This document shows positions 54,875 to 64,000 of a stretch of 64,000 nt of DNA, piece after piece; position 1 is the first letter of the stretch, and every line of letters begins with the position of its first letter. Location: assembly GCA_021798915.1 (NCBI GenBank), contig JAJZBM010000002.1, positions 124,001 through 188,000 on the forward strand, written 5' to 3'. The translations under genes were made by a program, and so were the position numbers. The notes beneath the pieces were generated by a model. It made no database searches and was not told the origin of the DNA. It saw only the letters and a list, made by a program, of their open reading frames with translations. Source of the stretch: Pseudomonadota bacterium (GTDB lineage: Bacteria > Pseudomonadota > Alphaproteobacteria > Acetobacterales > Acetobacteraceae).

Positions 54875-56128
54875 ATGCGCTTTACCTGGTTCAATCTGAT
54901 GCCCTGGCCGGATATGCCGGATGATTTTCGCGAACGGCACCGCTCGGTCTGGGTCGATATCGACAGCCGCCTGTTCGAGCCGAGGCGCGGCCACGAGGTC
55001 TACAACATCTATCTCGATCAGCTCGAATATGCGGCGAGCCTCGGCTTCGACGGCATCGGCTGCAACGAGCATCACCAGAACGGCTACGGGCTGATGCCAT
55101 CGCCCAACCTGATCGCCGCGGCGCTGACGCGACGCACCCGTGATGCCGCGATCGTCGTGCTCGGCAATTCCATCGCGCTCTATAATCCGCCGGTGCGGGT
55201 CGCCGAGGAGTTCGCCATGCTCGATGTGATTTCCGGCGGGCGCCTCGTCGCCGGTTTTCCGGTCGGCACCTCGATGGACACCAATTACTGCTATGGTCAG
55301 ATCCCGGCGCTCACGCGCGAGAAATACGCCGAGGCGCATGATCTCATCATGCGCGCCTGGCGCGAGCCGGAGCCATTTGCCTTCAATGGCCGCTACACCA
55401 AGCTCCGCTATGTGAATATCTGGCCGCGGCCGCTGCAAAAACCCCATCCACCGATTCACATCCCCGGCGGCGGCTCGGTCGAGACCTATGATTTCTGCAT
55501 CGACAACACCTATTCCTATTCCTATCTGAGCTTTTCCGGCTATCTCCGCGCCCGTGCCCTGATGGAGGGGTATTGGGAGCGGGTCGCGCAACGCAACGCG
55601 CCCGATGCCTCGCCCTATCGCGCCGGCTTCGCGCAGACCATTTGTGTCGCCGAAACCGATGCCGAGGCCGAGCGGCTCTATGCCGAGCATGTGCTCTATT
55701 TCTATAATCGTTGCCTGCATATTTTCCCCGGCTTCGCCGACGCCCCGGGCTATCGCACCATCAAGACCATCCAGTCCGGGGCCTTGGCGCAATACGGCGC
55801 CCGGTTCCGCTATCAGCCGATGACCTGGGCCGAACTGATCGAAGGCGGCCACGTCATCGCCGGCAGCCCGGAGACGGTGCGCCAGCGCATGGAGGAGCTG
55901 ATCCGTGGGCTGCGTGTCGGCAATATTTTCTGCCTTCTCCATGTCGGCAACATGCCAACCGAAAAGACCATGTATTCGACGCGGCTGTTCGCCGAGCGGG
56001 TGATGCCGGCCTTGCACGGCTTGTGGCCGGATTACGCCGATGACGACCGCTTCTGGTGCCATCCTTTGGAAAATCCGGTCGCCCCGGCGCCGCTCGCGCC
56101 GGGATACGCCGCGGGGGTTTCGCCATGA
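54875..56128 (+). CDS. LLM class flavin-dependent oxidoreductase (luciferase-like monooxygenase)
   Basis: The 417-residue protein has the luciferase-like barrel: LEYAASLGFDGIGCNEHHQNGYG (the EHH motif), LGNSIALYNPPVRVAEEFAMLDVISGGRL, PHPPIHIPGGGS and AGSPETVRQRMEELI. It would use FMNH2 supplied by a separate reductase to oxygenate a small organic substrate. GGGGAA precedes the ATG. It is coupled by ATGA to an alpha/beta hydrolase, a pairing often seen in degradation pathways where the monooxygenase product is hydrolysed. Confidence 0.9.
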   Translation: MRFTWFNLMPWPDMPDDFRERHRSVWVDIDSRLFEPRRGHEVYNIYLDQLEYAASLGFDGIGCNEHHQNGYGLMPSPNLIAAALTRRTRDAAIVVLGNSIALYNPPVRVAEEFAMLDVISGGRLVAGFPVGTSMDTNYCYGQIPALTREKYAEAHDLIMRAWREPEPFAFNGRYTKLRYVNIWPRPLQKPHPPIHIPGGGSVETYDFCIDNTYSYSYLSFSGYLRARALMEGYWERVAQRNAPDASPYRAGFAQTICVAETDAEAERLYAEHVLYFYNRCLHIFPGFADAPGYRTIKTIQSGALAQYGARFRYQPMTWAELIEGGHVIAGSPETVRQRMEELIRGLRVGNIFCLLHVGNMPTEKTMYSTRLFAERVMPALHGLWPDYADDDRFWCHPLENPVAPAPLAPGYAAGVSP

Positions 56129-56916
56129 TCAGCGCGCGCGAGATCACCCTTCGTGGCCGCCGCCTCGCCGTGCTCACCGGCGGCGCCGGCCGCGATCTGG
56201 TCTTTCTCCACGGCGCTGGCGGCGCCACCGCCGATGACCCGCTGCTTCTCCGCCTCGCCGAGCGGTATCGCGTGCATGCGCCGCTGCTCCCCGGCTTCGG
56301 CGCCAGCGAGGATGCGCCGGAACTGCGCGACATGCTGGATGTCACGCTGCACGGGTTCGACGTCATCGACGCCCTCGGCCTCGCCCGGCCGCTGCTGGTC
56401 GGGCATTCGCTGGGCGGGATGATTGCCGCCGAAATGGCCGCGATCGCGCCGCGCGAGGTCACCGATCTGGTGCTCATCGCCCCGGCCGGGCTGTGGCTGG
56501 ATGCGCATCCGATCCCCGATTTGTTCGCCGCCCTCCCGCATCAATTGCCGGCGCTTTTGTTCCATGACGTGGCGCTCGGCGAGCGGCTGCTGACCGGCGG
56601 GCTCAATCTCGAGGATCCACAATTCCTGATCGGCTTTCTGGTGCGCAACGCCCGCCAGCTCGGCATGGCGGGAAAGCTGCTGTTTCCGATCCCCGATCGT
56701 GGCCTCGGCGACCGGCTCTATCGCGTCCGTGCCCGAACGCTGCTGATCTGGGGCGAGAGCGACCGGATGATCCCGCCAATCTATGCCGAGGCCTTCGCCC
56801 AGCGCCTGACCGGGGTCGCGGCGCTGCATCGGGCGCTGATCCCCGCCGCCGGGCATCTGATCGGCGCCGAGCGGCCGGAGGCGGTGGTGGCGGCGCTGGC
56901 GAGCGCCGGTTTTTGA
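56125..56916 (+). CDS. Alpha/beta hydrolase coupled to the LLM oxidoreductase
   Basis: The 263-residue hydrolase has the oxyanion loop LVFLHGAGGAT, the nucleophile elbow VGHSLGGMIAAEMA, an acid in LLIWGESDRMIPP and the final His in IPAAGHLIGAERPE. It resembles C-C bond hydrolases and esterases of ring-cleavage pathways. The start overlaps the stop of the LLM gene, so the two enzymes probably act in one pathway. The substrate is unknown. Confidence 0.9.
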   Translation: MISAREITLRGRRLAVLTGGAGRDLVFLHGAGGATADDPLLLRLAERYRVHAPLLPGFGASEDAPELRDMLDVTLHGFDVIDALGLARPLLVGHSLGGMIAAEMAAIAPREVTDLVLIAPAGLWLDAHPIPDLFAALPHQLPALLFHDVALGERLLTGGLNLEDPQFLIGFLVRNARQLGMAGKLLFPIPDRGLGDRLYRVRARTLLIWGESDRMIPPIYAEAFAQRLTGVAALHRALIPAAGHLIGAERPEAVVAALASAGF

Positions 56917-57019
56917 GCCGGCCCGGCTTGCCAAACCCGCCGCGCTCCGCCATATCCGGGATGGCCGGGACGGAAGGGCTGGATAAAGCGGTTCCGCTCG
57001 GCTATAAATGGGTTTAGAT

Positions 57020-57052
57020 CGGGCGCGCGGGGCAGGGGCCTCGCCGCGCCCG
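57020..57052 (+). promoter_or_regulatory. Leader hairpin upstream of the EF-G gene
   Basis: Arms CGGGCGCG and CGCGCCCG flank a 17-nt loop that ends about 10 nt before the GGAGG ribosome site of the EF-G gene. A TATAAA at about 57003-57008 could be part of a promoter. The hairpin may influence initiation of this gene; evidence is structural only. Confidence 0.3.
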
Positions 57053-57072
57053 TTGTGGTATGGAGGCCGCTC

Positions 57073-59154
<2,082 letters not shown>

Positions 59155-59167
59155 TGGCCCCGGCCTG

Positions 59168-59485
59168 ATGCCAACGCCCCGTCTGCACTGGATGCGGGGG
59201 CGGCGCGACGAGGAGGGCGGGGAAGCCCGCACCCTCGAATGGATCGGATGTGACGACGCGGGCGCGGCTATCGCCCGCGTCGTGCGTTTGCAGGGGCCGC
59301 TCCACACCAACTGGCGGCTCTATCAGGCCGTCGCCCTCGATACCGAGGCCCGCGTGGTCCAACTCCGCCCCCCACCCCCCGCCGGCGCCGACTGGCTCGC
59401 CTATATCGGCGGCCAAGTCGTCGGCCGTGCCGCCCTCCCCCTCCAGGCCGTCCGCACCGCCGAGGCGGCCCTCGGGGCGGGGTGA
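59168..59485 (+). CDS. Hypothetical protein downstream of EF-G
   Basis: A 105-residue frame begins 13 nt after the EF-G stop (MPTPRLHWMRGRRDEEGG...). It has no signal peptide, membrane segment or motif I recognise. The middle, RVVRLQGPLHTNWRLYQAVALD, looks like ordinary folded protein with a plausible amphipathic pattern, but the frame could also be fortuitous in such GC-rich DNA. It ends just before repeat copy G. Confidence 0.45.
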   Translation: MPTPRLHWMRGRRDEEGGEARTLEWIGCDDAGAAIARVVRLQGPLHTNWRLYQAVALDTEARVVQLRPPPPAGADWLAYIGGQVVGRAALPLQAVRTAEAALGAG

Positions 59486-59511
59486 AGTGAAGCGTGGTGA
59501 AGGAAAAGAAT

Positions 59512-59576
59512 CTTCTTTTTCTGAAGAAAAAGAAGCAAAAAGACTTTTTTCTGGGGCAGTGCCTGCGGCACTGTCC
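59512..59576 (+). repeat. Modular palindromic repeat, copy G (II-III)
   Basis: Type II at 59512-59547 has a 36-nt core identical to copies A and C. It is followed at 59554-59576 by type III (GGGCAGTGCC, loop TGC, GGCACTGTCC) with one change that becomes a G-U pair in RNA. Type I is missing. The element lies between the hypothetical gene and the class II aldolase. Confidence 0.9.
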
Positions 59577-59606
59577 AGCCAAAGACGAAGGATCTCGGAA
59601 ACCCGC

Positions 59607-60269
59607 ATGACCGAAAACGCAGTGCGCACCGCGATCGTCGCCGCCTGCCGGCAGATGAATGCGCTCGGCATCAATCAGGGCACATCCGGCAATATCAGCG
59701 TCCGCTTCGGCGAGACCATGCTGATTTCGCCCTCCGCCATCCCCTATGACGGCATGCGCCCCGAAGACATCGCCATGATGCCGCTCGGCGGCGATTATGG
59801 CGCCTGGTCGGGGCCGCTGCCGCCCTCCAGCGAATGGCGTTTTCATCTCGATATCCTGCTCGCCCGCCCGGAGATCGGGGCGGTGGTGCATAGCCATCCG
59901 ACCTATTGCACGACACTGGCCATCACCCGGCGGGAAATCCCCGCCTGTCATTACATGATCGCGGCCTTCGGCGGCACCGATGTGCGCTGCGCCCCTTATG
60001 CGACGTTTGGCACCAAGGCGCTCTCGGAACACGCACTCACCGCACTCGATGGCCGGCTCGCCTGCCTCCTCGCCAATCACGGCATGATCGCGCTCGGCGA
60101 GACCCTGGCGAAGGCGATGTGGCGGGCGGTCGAACTCGAAACCATCGCCCGGCAATATTACCACAGCCTGCTGATCGGCGGGCCGGTGCTGCTCTCCGAG
60201 GCCGATATCGCCGAAACTGCAAAAAAATTCGAGACCTACGGTCTGCGAGAGCAGAAGCCCGCGGCATGA
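59607..60269 (+). CDS. Class II aldolase (L-fuculose-phosphate aldolase type)
   Basis: The 220-residue protein has the class II aldolase/adducin fold: GINQGTSGNISVRFGETMLISPSAIPYDGM, the zinc ligands in VVHSHPTYCTTLA and the second histidine site LLANHGMIALG. The Glu in PPSSEWRFH is the likely catalytic base. Enzymes of this size cleave fuculose 1-phosphate or related sugar phosphates, including methylthioribulose-type intermediates. No sugar kinase or isomerase is adjacent, so the substrate is open. Confidence 0.88.
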   Translation: MTENAVRTAIVAACRQMNALGINQGTSGNISVRFGETMLISPSAIPYDGMRPEDIAMMPLGGDYGAWSGPLPPSSEWRFHLDILLARPEIGAVVHSHPTYCTTLAITRREIPACHYMIAAFGGTDVRCAPYATFGTKALSEHALTALDGRLACLLANHGMIALGETLAKAMWRAVELETIARQYYHSLLIGGPVLLSEADIAETAKKFETYGLREQKPAA

Positions 60270-60299
60270 CCGGGCCACGAGCCGTAATCCGCCACAACG

Positions 60300-62267
60300 C
60301 TATCGGGCGCCCTCCGCCGCCGGCTCTTCCTCGGCGATCACGTCTTGGGGCTCGGGCTCGGCGGTCTGCCACGGCACCGTCGCCACCACCAGATTGACGC
60401 CGCCATGGCGCAGCAAGGCCCGGCGCAGACGCTGGGCATTGCGCGTGTGGAGAAACATCTCCCACCAGCGCCCTTCCACCACTTCCGGGATGACCACCAT
60501 CACCGGGCGGCCGGGAAAGCGTTTTTCGAGATCGAGCGCCGCCCGCAGCAGGGGGGCGACCATGCTTCGGAAGGGCGAGGACTCGATCAGCAGGCGCGGC
60601 GGCGAGAGGCCGGCGCGCTTGGCCGGCTGTTCGACATAGCGGCGCCAATCGCCACGCAGCGTTTTCTCATGCGCTTCCTCCCCCTCGCTCGCGCCGTCGG
60701 GGCCTTCGAGCGCGGTCAGATGCAGCGCGAAGACGTCGGGCGAGGCGCGCAGCGCGAAATTCAGCGCCTTGCGCCCGAGCCGGTCCCAACGCTCGATCGG
60801 CAGCAGCACCACCGGCGGCTCATAGCGGGAAAACTGCACCCGCCGGTCACGGGCGCCGAGGATCGCCGCATCCAGCGTCGCGTAATAGCGACGGATGGCA
60901 CGCAACAGGAGAAACATCGCCGGGATGATGGCGACCGTGATCCAGGCGCCTTCGGCGAATTTCGCGACCAGGATGACGGCCAGCGCGAGACCGGTCGCGC
61001 CCGCGCCGAAGCCGTTGATGAAGAGGCGAAAATGCGCCCCGGCGCCATGTTCCCCGCGCGCCCGCCACCAATGCACCGCCATCCCCGCTTGCGAGAGGGT
61101 GAAGGCGAGAAAGGCGCCGACCGCGAATAGCGGGATCAGCCGGTCGGTGACGCCATCGAAGACGATCAGCAGCAGCCCGGCGCCAGCGGCAAGGAACAAA
61201 ACACCCACCGAATACACCAGCCGCCGCCCCGGCATCGCGAAGGCATGGGGGAGGAAGCTGTCCTTCGCCACCAGCCGGCAGAGGCGCGGAAACCCGACGA
61301 AACTGGTATTGGCGGAGAGAGAAAGCACCGCGAGAATCCCGGCGATGGTGAGGTAGTAGAACCAGCCATGGCCATAAACCGCGGTGATCAGTTGCGAGAG
61401 CACGCTTTGATAGCCCGGCGCCGTCTGATCCATCGCCGAGATGCCATAGACCGGCACGAGATAGGAAATCCCGAGCAGCAGAAGCCCGAGCAGCACCACG
61501 ATCGCGGTGAGCGTGCGGTGCGCGTTGGCCACTACCGGCTCGCGAAAGGCGCTGGTGCTGTTGCTCACCGCCTCGACCCCGGTCATCGCCGTGCAGCCGC
61601 TGGCAAATGCCCGCAGCAGCAGCCAGAGCCCGACCGCTTCCCCGGCTTTGGGGAGCGGCGGCGGCCGGATCACCGCCGCCGGATGGCCGCCGCCGAGCAG
61701 CGTTTTGACGACGCCGAGCGCAAGAATGATGCCGAGGGAGGCGAGGAACAGATAGGTCGGCAACGCGAAAGCCAGCCCCGATTCCTTGGTGCCGCGCAAA
61801 TTGACCAGGGTGATGGTGGCGAGAATGGCGAGACAGAGCCAGAGCGTGAAGGGTTGTAGCGCCGGCAGCGCCGAGATCAGCGCCGCGACGCCCGCCGAAA
61901 TCCCGACCGCGACATTGAGCATGTAGTCGATCATCAGGGCGATCGCGGCGAGCAGCCCGGCATTGGCGCCGAGATTCTCCGAGGCGACGGTATAGGAGCC
62001 ACCATTCTTTGGGTAAGCGGCGATGGTCTGGCGGTAGGAAAAATAGAGAATGGCCAGCAGTGCGAGGATCACCCAGGTCACCGGCGCGACCAGGCCGCTT
62101 CCCGCCCCGCCTGCCGCCGCCAGGATGCTGAGCGTCGCCTCCGGCCCGTAGGCCGCGGAACTCAGCCCGTCGAGACCCATCGCCGGCAAGGCCGGAACCA
62201 GCCCCATGCGCTGGCCTTCGGCTTCGCGATTGGCAAGTTTGCGCCCAAACAGCAGATCCCGGAGCAT
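60300..62267 (-). CDS. APC superfamily permease with cytoplasmic C-terminal domain (KimA-like)
   Basis: The 655-residue protein begins LLFGRKLANREAEGQRM, followed by LDGLSSAAYGPEATLSIL, the consensus opening of a bacterial APC group. About twelve membrane segments follow, and then a roughly 200-residue soluble domain (VVLLPIERWDRLGRKALNFAL, VVIPEVVEGRWWEMFLHT). This architecture resembles the KimA/YdaO potassium importer group, though other members carry amino acids. A LysR gene lies 24 nt upstream on the same strand and probably regulates or is co-transcribed with it. Confidence 0.88.
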   Translation of the reverse strand: MLRDLLFGRKLANREAEGQRMGLVPALPAMGLDGLSSAAYGPEATLSILAAAGGAGSGLVAPVTWVILALLAILYFSYRQTIAAYPKNGGSYTVASENLGANAGLLAAIALMIDYMLNVAVGISAGVAALISALPALQPFTLWLCLAILATITLVNLRGTKESGLAFALPTYLFLASLGIILALGVVKTLLGGGHPAAVIRPPPLPKAGEAVGLWLLLRAFASGCTAMTGVEAVSNSTSAFREPVVANAHRTLTAIVVLLGLLLLGISYLVPVYGISAMDQTAPGYQSVLSQLITAVYGHGWFYYLTIAGILAVLSLSANTSFVGFPRLCRLVAKDSFLPHAFAMPGRRLVYSVGVLFLAAGAGLLLIVFDGVTDRLIPLFAVGAFLAFTLSQAGMAVHWWRARGEHGAGAHFRLFINGFGAGATGLALAVILVAKFAEGAWITVAIIPAMFLLLRAIRRYYATLDAAILGARDRRVQFSRYEPPVVLLPIERWDRLGRKALNFALRASPDVFALHLTALEGPDGASEGEEAHEKTLRGDWRRYVEQPAKRAGLSPPRLLIESSPFRSMVAPLLRAALDLEKRFPGRPVMVVIPEVVEGRWWEMFLHTRNAQRLRRALLRHGGVNLVVATVPWQTAEPEPQDVIAEEEPAAEGAR

Positions 62268-62291
62268 CGTTGCGTCCTTCCGTCGGTTGGT

Positions 62292-63209
62292 TCAGCCGCC
62301 GCCGGCATCACGGCGGGACGGCGGTTCCTCGGCGGCGATCAGATCGAGGAGCGCCGTTGCCGCGTGGCCGCGATGGCGCTCGCGGTGCCAGAGTGCCCGG
62401 AACAGCCGCGCTGGTAATTCGACCGGGAGCCGCCGCACATGCCCAGCGGCCAGCGCCTCGCCGATGACGTGTTCGGAGAGCGCGCTCACCCCCGCGCCCG
62501 CCGCGACCGCGGCCCGCACCGCCTCATTCGCCGGCAGCTCCAATACCACCCGCAGCGTCTCCAGGGCCACCCCACGCGCGCTGAGCGCCGCTTCCAGCGC
62601 CGCGCGCGTGCCCGAGCCGGGCTCACGCATCACCCAATTCGCCGCCGCCAGCGCCTCGGCGCTCGGCTCTGCTGTCGCCCCTGCCCAGGGATGGTCCGGT
62701 GGGGTGATCAGCGCCAGCCGATCCTCCGCCACCGGCCGCACTGCCAGCATCGGCGCGTCGATCTCGCCTTCGACGAAGCCGAGTTCCGCCTCCCCCTCCT
62801 TGACCGCATGCGCGACCCGCGCCGTGTTGCCGATGGTGACGCTGAGCGCGATCTCCGGCCAATTGGTGCGAAACTGCGCGAGATGGCGCGGCAGCCAGTG
62901 GACGGCGATGGTCTGGCTCGCGGCGATCACCAGCCGCCCGCGCTTGAGGCCGCTGAGATCGACCAGCGCCCGCTCGGCGGCGGCGGCGCGGGCGAGCACG
63001 GCGCGCGCCTCGTCGAGAAAAACCCGCCCCGCCTCGCTGAGCGCGATATTGCGCCCGACGCGATGGAACAGCTTCACCTGAAACCGCCCCTCCAGGGCCT
63101 GCACCGCCGCACTCACCGCCGATTGCGTGAGATGGAGCGCCGCGCTCGCCCGCGTCACATGCTCGCGCTCGGCGACGGCGACGAAAATCCGGAGTTGTTC
63201 CAGCGTCAT
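62292..63209 (-). CDS. LysR family transcriptional regulator
   Basis: The 305-residue regulator has an N-terminal winged HTH (TLEQLRIFVAVAEREHVTRASAALHLTQSAVSAAVQALE). An effector-binding domain follows in which GRLVIAASQTIAVHWLP and MREPGSGTRAALEAAL resemble the sulfur-responsive CysB/CbbR-like group. GAGG lies 6 nt before the ATG at 63209; an upstream frame to 63236 adds nine residues without a better site. It precedes the APC permease on the same strand and is divergent from uppP, so either could be a target. Confidence 0.92.
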   Translation of the reverse strand: MTLEQLRIFVAVAEREHVTRASAALHLTQSAVSAAVQALEGRFQVKLFHRVGRNIALSEAGRVFLDEARAVLARAAAAERALVDLSGLKRGRLVIAASQTIAVHWLPRHLAQFRTNWPEIALSVTIGNTARVAHAVKEGEAELGFVEGEIDAPMLAVRPVAEDRLALITPPDHPWAGATAEPSAEALAAANWVMREPGSGTRAALEAALSARGVALETLRVVLELPANEAVRAAVAAGAGVSALSEHVIGEALAAGHVRRLPVELPARLFRALWHRERHRGHAATALLDLIAAEEPPSRRDAGGG

Positions 63210-63336
63210 GAAAACCTCGTCATGCGGGCCAGCCATCGGGGTCTGCCATCAGGGAAGGCGGCGATCGGCGCTTGTCAACCGCCTCGGATTCCGCCACCAA
63301 GCGAACCGTTCCACCCCGGAAGGAGCCGAGAGCCGC

Positions 63337-64000
63337 ATGGATCTGCTGCACGCGATCGCCGTTGCCATTATCCAGGGGGCGACGGAATTATTCCCGGTCA
63401 GCAGCCTCGGCCACGCGGTCGTGCTGCCGGCGGTTTTCGGCATGAACCTCGATGAGCGCGCGCCTTCGTTCCTGCCCTTCCTGGTGATGCTCCATCTCGG
63501 CACCGCGACCGCCTTGCTGCTCTATTTCTGGCGCGATTGGTGGGCGCTGGCCCGCGGGGTCATCGGGTTCGATGCCGCGCATCAGGTGCGCGAGAGCCGC
63601 CGTGTCTTCGCGCTCATCGTCATCGCAACCCTTCCTGCGGTGATCATCGGCTTCGTCTTCGAACATTTTTTTCGCGGCCTCTTCGCCTCACCGATGGTCG
63701 CGGCGGCGTTTCTCATCGTCAATGGCGGCTTGCTGCTGTTTGGCGAACGTCTGCGCGGGCGCGGGGACCGTCCTTTATCGACGCTGACCGCGGGCGATGC
63801 ACTGGCCATCGGGTTCTGGCAATGCACGGCGCTGATCCCCGGCATTTCGCGTTCCGGCGCCACCATCGTCGGCGCGCTGCTGCGTGGCATCGACCATGAG
63901 GGGGCGGCGCATTTCTCCTTTCTGATCGCAACCCCGATCATTCTCGGCGCGACCGTTCTCGAAGTGCCGAAACTGCATCATCAGGGGATGCCGCCGGGCG
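63337..64000 (+). CDS. uppP: Undecaprenyl-diphosphatase UppP (BacA), C-terminus cut by window edge
   Basis: An ATG at 63337 with GGAAGGAG about 10 nt upstream opens a frame that runs off the window end with at least 221 codons. The product MDLLHAIAVAIIQGATELFP continues VSSLGHAVVLP and later has LIPGISRSGATIVGALLRG, the two conserved UppP motifs with the catalytic Glu and Arg. Several membrane segments are visible. It recycles the undecaprenyl carrier lipid for cell wall synthesis and can give bacitracin tolerance. The gene is complete at the 5' end only. Confidence 0.94.
   Translation, partial: MDLLHAIAVAIIQGATELFPVSSLGHAVVLPAVFGMNLDERAPSFLPFLVMLHLGTATALLLYFWRDWWALARGVIGFDAAHQVRESRRVFALIVIATLPAVIIGFVFEHFFRGLFASPMVAAAFLIVNGGLLLFGERLRGRGDRPLSTLTAGDALAIGFWQCTALIPGISRSGATIVGALLRGIDHEGAAHFSFLIATPIILGATVLEVPKLHHQGMPPG

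Overview
The window is 64 kb of very GC-rich bacterial chromosome, almost fully coding, with many ATGA/GTGA/TGATG start-stop overlaps. The gene set points to an alphaproteobacterium: PurS/PurQ/small-PurL purine synthesis, ntrBC-ntrYX beside a nifR3-type dus gene, TolC-PopZ-ValS order, a trpBA-accD-folC operon and an MEP-pathway ispF. A periplasmic PQQ alcohol dehydrogenase with its own cytochrome c suggests Rhodospirillales, probably Acetobacteraceae. That family-level placement is inference; no rRNA or tRNA gene is present to confirm it.

Layout. 1-2223 (minus): a truncated LON-domain protein, a thioredoxin-TPR co-chaperone and a TerC membrane protein. 2340-13323 (plus): a purine cluster purB-NRDE-purC-purS-(Rap1a/Tai-like)-purQ-[AAA ATPase + DUF4276]-purL, then bolA, grxD and two tandem ADP-ribosylglycohydrolases. 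13511-15015: metY and a tiny membrane protein. 15029-23005: divergent ispF and dusB, then the nitrogen two-component systems ntrB-ntrC-ntrY-ntrX. 23111-28304: tolC-type efflux channel, popZ, valS. 28326-33611: an FkbM methyltransferase opposite trpB-trpA-accD-folC. 33663-36911: methyltransferase, dienelactone hydrolase, cardiolipin synthase. 36918-44850 (mostly minus): endonuclease-like protein, dihaem cytochrome, PQQ dehydrogenase, serine hydrolase, MFS exporter, XRE regulator, LOG-family protein, polyprenyl diphosphate synthase. 44968-50749: DUF2007, TrmN6-like methyltransferase and a complete Liv ABC importer. 50841-56916: quinone reductase, EamA exporter, two alpha/beta hydrolases, an LDH2-type dehydrogenase and an LLM flavin oxidoreductase. 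57073-64000: an EF-G, a class II aldolase, an APC permease with a LysR regulator, and the start of uppP.

Two things stand out. First, a two-gene OLD-like ATPase plus TOPRIM-like DUF4276 module sits inside the pur operon between purQ and purL. Its bases are visibly more AT-rich than its neighbours, and it resembles split ATPase/TOPRIM defence systems. Second, at least seven intergenic sites carry members of one modular palindromic repeat family. It has three hairpin types (here I, II and III) in the fixed order II-III-I, with 33-36 nt cores identical between loci and compensated base changes in the stems. A third oddity is an in-frame, AT-rich stretch of about 30 extra codons inside valS.

No rRNA, tRNA, CRISPR array, transposase or prophage gene was recognised, and no gap without a gene exceeds about 200 bases. 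Long open frames antisense to the real genes are GC-rich shadows and are omitted.
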